From Methanomassiliicoccales archaeon (GTDB lineage: Archaea; Thermoplasmatota; Thermoplasmata; Methanomassiliicoccales; UBA472), in contig CP058896.1 of assembly GCA_013415865.1 (NCBI GenBank), forward strand, positions 579,957 through 643,956: 64,000 nucleotides of DNA, read 5' to 3'. The position numbers were made by a program, and so were the translations under genes. Below the pieces are notes generated by a model, which was not told where the DNA came from, did no database searches, and worked only from the letters and a program-made list of their open reading frames with translations. Below, in pieces: positions 52,598 to 61,555 of the stretch (position 1 is its first letter; the number at the start of each line of letters is the position of its first letter).

Positions 52598-52860
52598 ACA
52601 AGAGCGAAATGGTGCCTCGGCCTGGCTTTAGATGAGGCGGAGAATTGAACGCCCTGAAATTATCGGGCCGTGCATATGGAAGGCGGGTCTCAACCATATT
52701 GAGCTGCCATATGTTCTGCATAGAGCCCCTTCTTTTCTTTACTTCAAGAGGGGCGTCGGACAGTCAGGATCAAATCTGGCTATTGACCTATGCCCTAACA
52801 TGGTCCTCTTGCCAAGGTCATTAATCCACTTCAATAATTTGGACGCGATCGCTGACGGGC

Positions 52861-54156
52861 TCATCTAACATGAGCTTGTCCATGGCCCTTTCTTCTTTTG
52901 TTATGTGAATGCTCCCCGCCTCTCCTTTTCTGGTCCCTTGTAACGTTCATTTTGCCTGGACCGCTTTGATGACGTTTTTTTACGGAAATGTGTACTTCTC
53001 TTGCCTGGGTCCCCCTTGGATCGACCCGAGGTACAGGAGCAGGGACGACCTCGATATCAAGCAGGTCAATGGGCTTTTTGGTTTTGGTCAGGATCTCTCG
53101 GAGAAGGCCTCGCTCCTCTGGGAGGAAGATCGATACCGCCACGCCTTCTTTCCCTGCCCTCCCTGTCCTGCCGATGCGGTGAACATATGTGTCCGGGTCC
53201 ATGGGGGCATCATAATTGACGACCAGCTCGACATCGTCGATGTCCAACCCTCGCGCTGCCACGTCCGTCGCGACGAGCATGTCCACCGAGCCTTCCCTGA
53301 ACGCGCTCATGACCTTCTCCCTCTTGTTCTGCGCGACATCGCCGTGGATGGCGGCTGCATCATAACCGTCGGCGACGATCTTCCTCTTCAGCTGGTCGAC
53401 CCTTCTTTTGGTATGACAGAAGATGATGGTCTTTTCATGGAACTTGTTCAGAACAGCATAGAGCGCGTCACGCTTGGTCTCCCTGGTGGCCATCAGGAAG
53501 TATTGCGTTGTAAGGTCCAGTACTGGCTCATCCTTCGATACGAGGACCTCCAACGGGTTCACCATCTGTCTCATCGCCAGCTGTTTGATGTCCGGGGACA
53601 TCGTGGCGGAGAACAGAAGGGTCTGCCTCTTTTTGGGCAACTTTGACATGATGAAGTTGATGTCGCGGATGAAGCCCATGTCGAGCATCCTGTCCGCCTC
53701 GTCCAGGACCACGACCGACACCTTCGAGAGGTCCAGCTCGTTCCTCTCAAGGAGGTCCTTCGCCCTGCCAGGGGTGACCACTACCGTGTCCGTCCCCCTT
53801 CTCAGGTGCTTGATCTGTGGCTCGATGCCGACCCCGCCATAGATCGGCATTGACTCATGACCAGTGTACTTCCCGAGATGGTTTAGCTCGTCGGCCACCT
53901 GGTTTGCGAGCTCCCTTGTTGGAACGACAACGAGGGCATCAGGCTCCTTGTAGCCTGGCTCTGTCCTCATCAATATTATGGTCCCGTAGGCACCGGTCTT
54001 GCCGGTGCCGGTCTGGGCCTGGGCGAACATGTCCCTGCCCTCCAGACCAGCCGGGATCGCCTGGGCCTGGACCGGCGTAGGCTCGGTCCAGCCCATCTCA
54101 TGCATGGCCTTGACTATCTCATGTGATATCTTAAGATCTGTAAACGATGGCATCAT
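52861..54156 (-). CDS. DEAD-box RNA helicase
   Basis: A 431-aa helicase with Q motif TPVQAQAIP, Walker A AQTGTGKT, PTRELA, DEAD in VVLDEADRM, SAT in FSATM, and C-terminal motifs ARGLDIDDV and HRIGRTGRAG. The last 60 residues are basic (KKRHQSGPGK, QKRRGGEHSHNKRRKGHG) and should bind RNA. It likely remodels rRNA or mRNA. ATG 54156 or 54153 are both possible starts; an upstream GTG adds two residues. Confidence 0.95.
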   Translation of the reverse strand: MMPSFTDLKISHEIVKAMHEMGWTEPTPVQAQAIPAGLEGRDMFAQAQTGTGKTGAYGTIILMRTEPGYKEPDALVVVPTRELANQVADELNHLGKYTGHESMPIYGGVGIEPQIKHLRRGTDTVVVTPGRAKDLLERNELDLSKVSVVVLDEADRMLDMGFIRDINFIMSKLPKKRQTLLFSATMSPDIKQLAMRQMVNPLEVLVSKDEPVLDLTTQYFLMATRETKRDALYAVLNKFHEKTIIFCHTKRRVDQLKRKIVADGYDAAAIHGDVAQNKREKVMSAFREGSVDMLVATDVAARGLDIDDVELVVNYDAPMDPDTYVHRIGRTGRAGKEGVAVSIFLPEERGLLREILTKTKKPIDLLDIEVVPAPVPRVDPRGTQAREVHISVKKRHQSGPGKMNVTRDQKRRGGEHSHNKRRKGHGQAHVR

Positions 54157-54637
54157 CTTCACTCTGTTTCGAAAAGAAAAACGATCTGCTGACCGCAGAC
54201 GAGATTATTTTCAGATGGTGGTGGCATAGGCCATATTTATAACTGTGCATCTAACCCGCCAGGGTCGTTGGCATTACCTGTGCGCCGGTTCTATGGATAT
54301 AATTCTTCAGGTCTCCGGTCTGTGATGGGCCAGGCCCATTTATTCTACCTTCAAAGCGACGACCGTTCGAGATTGAGGAGATAATGACCATCGGCCATAA
54401 TGGTCAAATTGTTCTATCTCGTTGATCATCTTCGAAGGGCGTTCGTCGAATGTGGCAATAGGGGCCGACCTGGTCCATCATATTGGTCATCTTTCTCTGG
54501 GACGTCACTCCCATCAGGAAAACAAATGAGCATGTGATGGTTCATCCCATATCCTCATGACATTTGAACGCTAGAGGCCTGGCCGAAAGAATGTCGGTTC
54601 ATGACCACAAAAAAATTGCTGCCGACCTTTGCAGCCA
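54157..54637. other. Intergenic region 5' of the DEAD helicase and 3' of hyuA-like
   Basis: A 481-base stretch with no supported gene. The first 80 bases are AT-rich and should hold the helicase promoter on the minus strand. A perfect 7-bp inverted repeat, TGACCAT (54385-54391) and ATGGTCA (54400-54406), lies in the middle. The remainder has mixed composition and stop codons in all frames at short intervals. Confidence 0.4.
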
Positions 54638-56617
54638 TCAATCCCCATCCAAGGGAGTGCCGACGGCCCTGGCCCTTACCCTTATCTGGACCAGCGCATC
54701 GGAGCCGAGAGGGCTGTCTGGTCTTTCCCTCTCCTCGTCGACGATTATCTCCACCTTCAGGTCGTGACCGCCCGACATCTCGGCCCTGGCGATGGCATGA
54801 CGAGATGCCATTTCCTTCGCTTTTGCCACGGCGTCCGCCTTCTCCGTGTAGTAGATAGGGTTTGCGAAGATGGAGTAGACCGCGAAACCCCTGTCCCTCG
54901 GATAGACGAACACGTCAACGAACTCGGAGACCTGGCCACATACCGCTCCGATAGCGTTGCCGACCTCGTGGTCATCAGGTATGATGACCTCCACATCCAT
55001 CATCTCGGCCAACCGGGGAAGGAAAGCCCTGGCCGGACCTCCGAGCCCGACGATCGGATGATCTATTTTTGCCCTGAGCCTCAGGTTCGAGAACCTTCGC
55101 CCACCGCTCATGCCATTTATGATGTGACCGACAGCTTCGTGCTTGGGAAGCTCGCCAAGCTCGTCAGATAGGACCTTGTTCAGAAGCTCCTCTCCGATGC
55201 GTGAAAGGACCTTGTTGAACAGCTTCTCCGTCATCTCCGTCTCTTCTAGGCCATGCGCCAAAGAGAAGATCTTCAATCCAATCCTTGAGGCCTCAACATC
55301 CCCCTCACGATATATTCCCAAGACGTGCAATATGTCGGTGGGCGTAAGCCCGATACCTTCTATTGCCCCCTGCTTCCAAAGCGAGCTGATATGCCTGTCT
55401 ATGAGGTACATCTCCTCGAATGCCATCTTAAGCTCGGTGAACGTCGATGGACCGTTCTTTCTTATGTGCTCGACAAGGAGTTTCTCATTTTCAGAGAGCC
55501 CGTTCACCGTCCGCATCGAGGCGACAAGGAACCTTGGCTCCCCAAGGGCCTTCATCTTCTCAACGAGACGCTCATATCTCTGTGATGCGAAACAGAGCGG
55601 CATGACCCTATAAGGGCCCACCTTGAGCCCATGCTTCGTGGCCCTTATCTCGGAGTCACCACCTAGGCCTACTGTCCATACGTTGACCGCCTCCACCCTC
55701 GTCGGCCAAGAGCCGACCACCGCGCCATTGGGCGCTGTCCTCGACCTGCCGTTCTCCATCACGGCAATGTCGGTAGATGTCCCACCCATATCTATGACGA
55801 TGCAGTCCTTCTTTCCAGATAACAACATCCCTCCCATGGCGCTCGCCGCAGGCCCTGAGAGAAGGGTCTCGACCGGTCTCTCCATGGCCGTCCGGATGTT
55901 CATGAGAGAGCCGTCGCCCTTGAACACCATCAACGGTGCCCGTATCCCCTTTTTTGAGAGTATGACTTGGACCTTTTCAAGGAAGTCCCTAAGGACCGGT
56001 ATCAGGCCCGCGTTCAGAACGGCAGTTACCGTGCGCTCATGGAACCCCAGCTCCCCAGTGAGCTCGTGCGCCATGACGACCGGTATGTCGTGATCCTGTT
56101 GTATGAGGCGCTTGACCTCCTTCTCATGGGCGGGATTGTAGACGCTGAAAAGCCCCGAGACCACGATCGAGTCGACATGCTCGACCATCTCCTCGACCGA
56201 GCGCATCACCTCACGATGATCAATAGAGGCCAGCACACGCCCTCTGACGTCATGACCGCCAGCAAGGAAGCATTGCTTCTTCGCGCCGAACTCCTTTCCC
56301 TCCTGAGGTGTCCACCCCAGCCCGATGAGCCCTACCCGCCCCAATCTGCCCTCAAGGACGGAGTTGGTGGCCAAGGTCGTCGACACCCCTACCAGGCTCG
56401 GCTCGAAGTGTTCGTCGACATAGCTCATCACCTTGTCCACACCCTCACCCAGCCCGATGCTGAGGTCATGATGTGTGGTCCTCGCCTTGGCCTTGGCAAG
56501 GACCTTTAGGGTCCTAAAATCGACCAACGCGACGTCGGTATAGGTCCCACCAGTGTCGATGCCGAGACCATAATTGGTCGATCTGTCTCTGTCAGATGTC
56601 GAAGATATTTGAACCAC
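54638..56617 (-). CDS. Hydantoinase/oxoprolinase A-family protein
   Basis: A 659-aa HyuA-like ATPase. It starts with the sugar-kinase-like phosphate motif GLGIDTGGTYTDVALVD, has GVSTTLATNSVLEG, the central IVIDMGGTSTDIAV, and GLGGPARAFLP. HyuA enzymes hydrolyse cyclic amides with ATP; in methanogens related proteins also serve in other pathways. No HyuB partner is seen here. The first codon is GTG. The C-terminal 120 residues are unlike bacterial HyuA, so activity is uncertain. Confidence 0.83.
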   Translation of the reverse strand: MVQISSTSDRDRSTNYGLGIDTGGTYTDVALVDFRTLKVLAKAKARTTHHDLSIGLGEGVDKVMSYVDEHFEPSLVGVSTTLATNSVLEGRLGRVGLIGLGWTPQEGKEFGAKKQCFLAGGHDVRGRVLASIDHREVMRSVEEMVEHVDSIVVSGLFSVYNPAHEKEVKRLIQQDHDIPVVMAHELTGELGFHERTVTAVLNAGLIPVLRDFLEKVQVILSKKGIRAPLMVFKGDGSLMNIRTAMERPVETLLSGPAASAMGGMLLSGKKDCIVIDMGGTSTDIAVMENGRSRTAPNGAVVGSWPTRVEAVNVWTVGLGGDSEIRATKHGLKVGPYRVMPLCFASQRYERLVEKMKALGEPRFLVASMRTVNGLSENEKLLVEHIRKNGPSTFTELKMAFEEMYLIDRHISSLWKQGAIEGIGLTPTDILHVLGIYREGDVEASRIGLKIFSLAHGLEETEMTEKLFNKVLSRIGEELLNKVLSDELGELPKHEAVGHIINGMSGGRRFSNLRLRAKIDHPIVGLGGPARAFLPRLAEMMDVEVIIPDDHEVGNAIGAVCGQVSEFVDVFVYPRDRGFAVYSIFANPIYYTEKADAVAKAKEMASRHAIARAEMSGGHDLKVEIIVDEERERPDSPLGSDALVQIRVRARAVGTPLDGD

Positions 56618-56941
56618 GCACCTGCGCTTGGACGACAGGATTTGAGGAGGTCATATTAATCTTCATCTGCATTTTCTTAGGCCACTTGAACGTCCAGGCA
56701 TATCTGTTGGCGCAGTTGGTCGATCGGGGGTATCATTGCTGTTGAGAACGATATGACCATAGGTATCACCAGCACTTCCCACTCTCGTCCATCTCGAGAT
56801 GGTGCGCCTACCGGGACATAAATCAGGGAATATGTCCGATCCGAACACAATGTTCCCTTATTTTTTAGGGACCGGGGAAAACCATTTATCCGACCGTTAG
56901 ATTCCCATAAGAGTTTCAAAGAAAAAGAGGTTTTTTCAGAA
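56618..56941. other. Divergent promoter region between hyuA-like and hss genes
   Basis: 324 bases separate the divergent starts. AT-rich stretches lie close to each gene (56640-56680 and 56850-56940); the latter probably holds the hss promoter. No gene is supported here. Confidence 0.4.
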
Positions 56942-58390
56942 ATGATGAGATTCGACGGTAAGGTATTGATAATCGGGTACGGTTCTGTGGCCAGATGCAC
57001 GCTCCCTATATTGCTGAAGCATATAGAGATACCATATGAGAACATCACGATCATAGATTTCGAGAACAAGGCCCCTGCCCTGAGACAATGGACCAGCAAG
57101 GGGATAAGGTTCAAGAGGCAGAGGATCACCGAGCAGAACCTCGATGGGGTTCTGTCACAATACCTGGGCCCTGGCGGGCTCTTGATAGACCTATCATGGA
57201 ACCTGGACACGTGCACGCTGATCAGATGGTGCCACGAGCATGATGTCCTTTTCATCAACACCTCGGTGGAGGTGTGGGACTCCATGGCCGAGATAGGTTC
57301 AAAGGACCCCGTGGAGAAATCATTATATGCCAGGCAGATGCGCCTCCGCGAGCTCACGAAGGGGTGGGACGATGGGGTGACGGCCGTAATAGACCACGGG
57401 GCGAACCCCGGTCTGATCACCCACTTCGTCAAACATGCGCTTTTCGACATCGCCGAAAAGCTGATCGAAGATGACAAGGTCCGCGAGGAGGAGGCCGAAA
57501 GGCTACGGGCCCTGATGAGGACGCATAACTTCGCAGAGCTGGCCATGGCCTTGGACGTCAAGGTAATCCATTGCTCTGAGAGGGACACCCAGATCACCAA
57601 GAGGCCGAAGAGGGTCGACGAGTTCGTAGGCACCTGGAGCATCGAAGGGCTAAGAGAGGAGGGGACAGCACCGTCCGAGATCGGCTGGGGGACGCACGAG
57701 AAGACCTTGCCTCCTCTGGCGTACGTTCCTAAGACCGGACCGAAGAACCAGATCATGCTCGCACAGATGGGCATGAACACCTGGGTCAGGTCGTGGGTGC
57801 CAGACTGCGAGATAGTTGGCATGGCGATAAGGCATGGCGAGGCCTTTGGACTGTCAGACAAGTTAACGGTGTGGAAGGACGGGAAAGCGATCTACAGGCC
57901 GACCGTTCACTATGCGTACATGCCCTGCGATTGCACCATAGCCTCCCTGCATGAGCTGAGGTGCAACAACTATGTGATGCAATCTAAGCTCAGGATCCTG
58001 AAGGAGAGAGAGATAGTCTCGGGAGAGGACATCCTCGGGGCGTTGCTCATGGGCCATGAGTATGGAAGCTGGTGGTGCGGCAGCATCCTGAGCATCGAGG
58101 AGGCGAGGAAGCTCGCGCCAGGTCAGAACGCTACGACCGTGCAGGTGGCCATGGGCGTGATATCCGCGGTCATGTGGATGATCGAGCACCCCCGTCAGGG
58201 CCTGTGCACGCCTGAAGACCTTCCTCACGACTATATTCTGAAGATAGCGATGCCTTATCTCGGCAAGTTCGTCTCGATGCCGTCGGACTGGACGCCGCTC
58301 AAGAACAGGCAGGTCTATTTCAAGGAGAACCCGGCGAACAATTATGATGAGGACATGTGGCAGTTCAAGAACTTCATGTTCGTTCCTTGA
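56942..58390 (+). CDS. hss: Homospermidine synthase
   Basis: A 482-aa NAD-dependent enzyme of the saccharopine dehydrogenase-like superfamily that makes homospermidine from putrescine (or putrescine plus spermidine). It shows the dinucleotide motif VLIIGYGSVARCTLP, NTSVEVWDS, VIDHGANPGLITHFVK and GWGTHEKT, plus HGEAFGLSDKL, all typical of Hss. ATG 56942 or 56945 may start. Homospermidine would be the long polyamine here and could also feed deoxyhypusine-type modification; no speE or dys gene is seen. Confidence 0.92.
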   Translation: MMRFDGKVLIIGYGSVARCTLPILLKHIEIPYENITIIDFENKAPALRQWTSKGIRFKRQRITEQNLDGVLSQYLGPGGLLIDLSWNLDTCTLIRWCHEHDVLFINTSVEVWDSMAEIGSKDPVEKSLYARQMRLRELTKGWDDGVTAVIDHGANPGLITHFVKHALFDIAEKLIEDDKVREEEAERLRALMRTHNFAELAMALDVKVIHCSERDTQITKRPKRVDEFVGTWSIEGLREEGTAPSEIGWGTHEKTLPPLAYVPKTGPKNQIMLAQMGMNTWVRSWVPDCEIVGMAIRHGEAFGLSDKLTVWKDGKAIYRPTVHYAYMPCDCTIASLHELRCNNYVMQSKLRILKEREIVSGEDILGALLMGHEYGSWWCGSILSIEEARKLAPGQNATTVQVAMGVISAVMWMIEHPRQGLCTPEDLPHDYILKIAMPYLGKFVSMPSDWTPLKNRQVYFKENPANNYDEDMWQFKNFMFVP

Positions 58391-58771
58391 GGGCTTGTCG
58401 TAATGACTTTTTCCCAACAATATTCTCTTCATGGCATAGGTATATGGCAGATTCATATGTCCACCATGCCAAGACATTTTTTTAAAGTATAACAATAAAA
58501 ATAAGATGTTTGAGAGGAGGAGCTTTTAATCGGTTTATTGCTATGATATTATTATCCACCTACCATCACTGGCTTCATTAATAAGGAGATGGAATGCTCT
58601 CGTATGTCTTATTATGAACAATATGAGGGACACAAATGTCAGAGAAAGGTGTAGCGGTCATCTGGATCTGCGATTTTTTTAATGATAAATCAAATGAGTC
58701 ATTATGTGGCTGACTTTGCCTCTGATAATGAGACCATCATACCATTTGGAATGTAAATCCTTAACAGAGCA
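58391..58771. other. AT-rich intergenic region between hss and the ABC transporter operon
   Basis: 381 bases between convergent genes, much richer in A/T than either side. T-tracts at 58480-58500 and 58673-58685 may end transcription from hss. A 21-codon ORF (58589-58654) with AAGGAG just before its ATG is present but has no other support. Confidence 0.45.
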
Positions 58772-59623
58772 TCAAGGCAGAATCTGATGAGGGGACCAGG
58801 TCATCACGGCCAAGATCTTCGAGGCTTTTTTCCATAACACTCCTTCCTGACTACGCTCCATGATATAGTCCTTGACGATCGATGACCTCTCCTCGTCCAT
58901 TACAGTAAAGATCTCGAAATAGGATATGTAATTACGGACGACGGTCTGAGGGTCCAGTGCCACCTCGGTCTTTCCGGTGATAAACTTTAGATCTGGACGT
59001 ACGCCACTTTCAAGAAGAATATTCAGAGGATACTTGATATCATAGGCTGACGATGGGGTAAAAGGGCCTATCAAGCGTTTCCAGAGCTCGTTCCTTATCT
59101 GCATCTCATCGCTCCAAGAGGCGGTGGTATAACAACAATGCCTTGTAGAGCAGGCCCCCATCTTGAAGAGCGCCGCGGCATCTTTTATTGCTGGAGATTG
59201 ACCGCTGATCACCAGATCGTATTGTTGAGGAAGGGGGGTAGGATCGTTCCAATCCCGCAATATGGTCCTCACATTACTGAGGCCTTTGCGCTTTGCCCGT
59301 GACTCAAGCTCTTGTATCATGCCTGTAGAGTTATCAAGTCCTACAACTTGACGGGCCTTGGCCGCCAATGGTATTGTATAAGTGCCTGGTCCGCACCCCA
59401 CATCTAGGACAATATCACCGGGAAGAAGGTATCCCCCAGACTCGAGATGATTGATGATCTTTTCATAAAGACAGGTTTCAGCCTCGACCTCAAGACCATA
59501 TTGCTCAGCGCAGAGGTTCCAATATCTGTTCCATCTTTCCTCGTTCTCTGGCGTCACCCGCAGCGGTGATCGTTCATGAGCATTGTGCCACTCTCTGTCC
59601 CATGTTTCAACATCAATTTTCAT
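58772..59623 (-). CDS. Class I SAM methyltransferase (transporter-linked, first)
   Basis: A 283-aa methyltransferase with SAM motif I VLDVGCGPGTYTIPLA, an acidic end of strand 2 (VVGLDNS) and motif IV-like LVISGQSPA. An aromatic N-terminus (WDREWHNAHERS, WNRYWNL) resembles the other methyltransferase of this operon at 60699, and both are likely relatives. Its ATG overlaps the permease stop by 4 bases. The substrate is unknown: a metallophore, corrinoid or heme-like ligand carried by the transporter is plausible. Confidence 0.85.
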   Translation of the reverse strand: MKIDVETWDREWHNAHERSPLRVTPENEERWNRYWNLCAEQYGLEVEAETCLYEKIINHLESGGYLLPGDIVLDVGCGPGTYTIPLAAKARQVVGLDNSTGMIQELESRAKRKGLSNVRTILRDWNDPTPLPQQYDLVISGQSPAIKDAAALFKMGACSTRHCCYTTASWSDEMQIRNELWKRLIGPFTPSSAYDIKYPLNILLESGVRPDLKFITGKTEVALDPQTVVRNYISYFEIFTVMDEERSSIVKDYIMERSQEGVLWKKASKILAVMTWSPHQILP

Positions 59624-60714
59624 AAATGATACCCTCTCTGCCTCAACAGTAAATATATCAAGAGCGGGCCTCCGAGGAGTGCGGTGATAGCACCTACCGG
59701 CAGCATTACCGGGGCCGCAGCTGTCCTTGCGATAATGTCAGCGAAGAGCATCAAGCATGAACCACCTAGAGCCGATGCGGGAAGCAGATACCTCTCCTCT
59801 GAGCCTATGACAAGCCGTGCAATGTGAGGGGCAAGAAGGCATATGAACCCTATCGCCCCGGTAAATGATACGATTACAGCGGTCGAAAGACAGGCCGCCA
59901 TTATTATAATCGTCCGGACTCTTTCGACTTCGACTCCCAGACCCTTGGCCGAGTCGTCGCCCATCTTGATTATTGATATATCTTTGGCGAAGAACAGAAC
60001 GATCAGTATGAATATTGTGAGAGTGGCAAAGACATAAGGAAGTTGCCACCATGCGGAACGGGCAAGATCGCCGACCATCCAAAAGACCGTTGATTTCATT
60101 GCATCAGCCTCTGCAAAGAACTGCAACAAGGTGTTAGATGCACTGAAGATATACGCCATGGCCACACCACACAATATCATCGTCTCTGGGGACATACCGA
60201 TCCGCCTAGAGGCGAGCAATATTACAAAAGCTGGTATAAGTGAAAAGAGAAAGGCATTGCCTATGACCAATAGACTGCCCTCGAACAGCCCGTGCCCCAA
60301 TATGATACCGATGGCGGCACCGAAACCAGCGCTTGCCGAAACGCCAAGGGTATAGGGTGTGGCCAATGGGTTGTGCAGTATTCCCTGGGTTGAGCATCCA
60401 GCTATTGCCAGGATTGCTCCGGCAGCAACTGCCATCAAAGTTCGTGGCAATCTTAACTGCCAGACAACAGTATTGGCCAGCCAACTGACATCAAATAGGT
60501 CGGGTAGAAACCTGTCAAAGATTGCTGCATAAGCTTCGAACACAGATATGCCAGCTGAACCAATGGACAATGATACGCCCATCAATAAGAGCATAAGAAC
60601 AAAGCAACCACCCATGAATATCATTTTACGGTAACGGATCAGACGCAATTTTTCCCGCTCGACCTTCTCAGAACTCTGCTGAAGATCAGGAGCTATATTC
60701 ACTTCTTCCACCAA
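59620..60714 (-). CDS. FecCD-family ABC permease (iron-siderophore/cobalamin type)
   Basis: A 364-aa permease of the BtuC/FecCD family with about ten TM segments. Family features include LRLPRTLMAVAAGAILAIAG, GVSASAGFGAAIGI and the coupling-helix region GLGVEVERVR. The start is TTG 60714, or GTG 60711, overlapping the upstream methyltransferase by 16 bases. Fe-chelate, cobamide or another metal complex may be the cargo. Confidence 0.92.
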   Translation of the reverse strand: MVEEVNIAPDLQQSSEKVEREKLRLIRYRKMIFMGGCFVLMLLLMGVSLSIGSAGISVFEAYAAIFDRFLPDLFDVSWLANTVVWQLRLPRTLMAVAAGAILAIAGCSTQGILHNPLATPYTLGVSASAGFGAAIGIILGHGLFEGSLLVIGNAFLFSLIPAFVILLASRRIGMSPETMILCGVAMAYIFSASNTLLQFFAEADAMKSTVFWMVGDLARSAWWQLPYVFATLTIFILIVLFFAKDISIIKMGDDSAKGLGVEVERVRTIIIMAACLSTAVIVSFTGAIGFICLLAPHIARLVIGSEERYLLPASALGGSCLMLFADIIARTAAAPVMLPVGAITALLGGPLLIYLLLRQRGYHL

Positions 60715-61490
60715 ACTACCCCAACCTTTCTTGTTCGCTCTAGGTAGAATCCACCATCTTTCTGAATCATCACGGCCTCTAGATGTTTATAGAGTGCCGT
60801 CTTTCTTTCATCCGGGATATTATAAAACCAAGCCAGATCGTTTGTTGCCTTGTCGATAGATTCGTAAAAGGCCATAGTCTTATGATGAAGAATCTGAACG
60901 TTTGCCTCGATGCCCAGCTCATATAGTGCGTTAAAGAGGATCGTGTGCTCGCTCAGGCCGGTAGTAACATTGCGACCGTAAATTGCCCTTTGCACGTCCT
61001 CAGGGATACGCTGCTCTGCGGGAACGAAGATGTATACAGACCTCAACGAGGCCTCATCCATTTTCTTTAACTGTTCAGAGAGATCGCTCATGAACATGCT
61101 ATATGACGCAAGAACAAGCTCATGCGGAACCAGGTCCTCGCCGACAATAATATCCTCCCACCGCTTGGCCAACAGATGGATGTTGTTAATCCCCTGCCTA
61201 GCACAATCGGTCATTAGCCTTGATCTCATAGTAGCGGAAGGTTCCACTGCCGTCAAAAGTTCGCATCGTTTTGCCAATGGTATCGTCAATCTTCCTCTTC
61301 CTGGACCGATCTCAATTATCGACCGATGGCCATGTCCGACCAGATCAAGCTGGGCATCATTAAGTCCAGATAGTTGCCCATCATCAACCTTCCATGCCAA
61401 CCCATCCCATAGCTTAATATCACGCAACCTTGTCCTTCCTGTACTCTGCATGTCTAACTCCCATAGCTGGTCCCAATCCACGATTCCCAT
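60699..61490 (-). CDS. Class I SAM methyltransferase (transporter-linked, second)
   Basis: A 263-aa methyltransferase: SAM motif IIEIGPGRGRLTIPLA, ELLTAVEPS for strand 2 and LVLASYSMFM for motif IV. The N-terminus (WDQLWELD, LWDGLAWK) is again Trp-rich as in the 58772 gene. It lies between the substrate-binding protein and permease genes, so it is an integral part of the operon. Which molecule is methylated is unknown. Confidence 0.83.
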   Translation of the reverse strand: MGIVDWDQLWELDMQSTGRTRLRDIKLWDGLAWKVDDGQLSGLNDAQLDLVGHGHRSIIEIGPGRGRLTIPLAKRCELLTAVEPSATMRSRLMTDCARQGINNIHLLAKRWEDIIVGEDLVPHELVLASYSMFMSDLSEQLKKMDEASLRSVYIFVPAEQRIPEDVQRAIYGRNVTTGLSEHTILFNALYELGIEANVQILHHKTMAFYESIDKATNDLAWFYNIPDERKTALYKHLEAVMIQKDGGFYLERTRKVGVVWWKK

Positions 61491-61555
61491 TGATGTATCC
61501 CCTCCGATCGATCATGGCTAAAAGAAAAAAGATTGGAAAGCGTTTTGGAAGCGCA

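Noticed and set aside
52632-52868. A 78-codon ORF between the PH-domain protein and the DEAD helicase
   Set aside because: No ribosome site or domain features; it runs a few bases into the helicase 3' end.
58589-58756. A short ORF with AAGGAG before its ATG, a TAG after 21 codons, and an open frame beyond to TAA at 58754
   Set aside because: I tested it as another amber readthrough gene. The peptide has no recognisable features on either side and the DNA is AT-rich intergenic, so chance is likelier.
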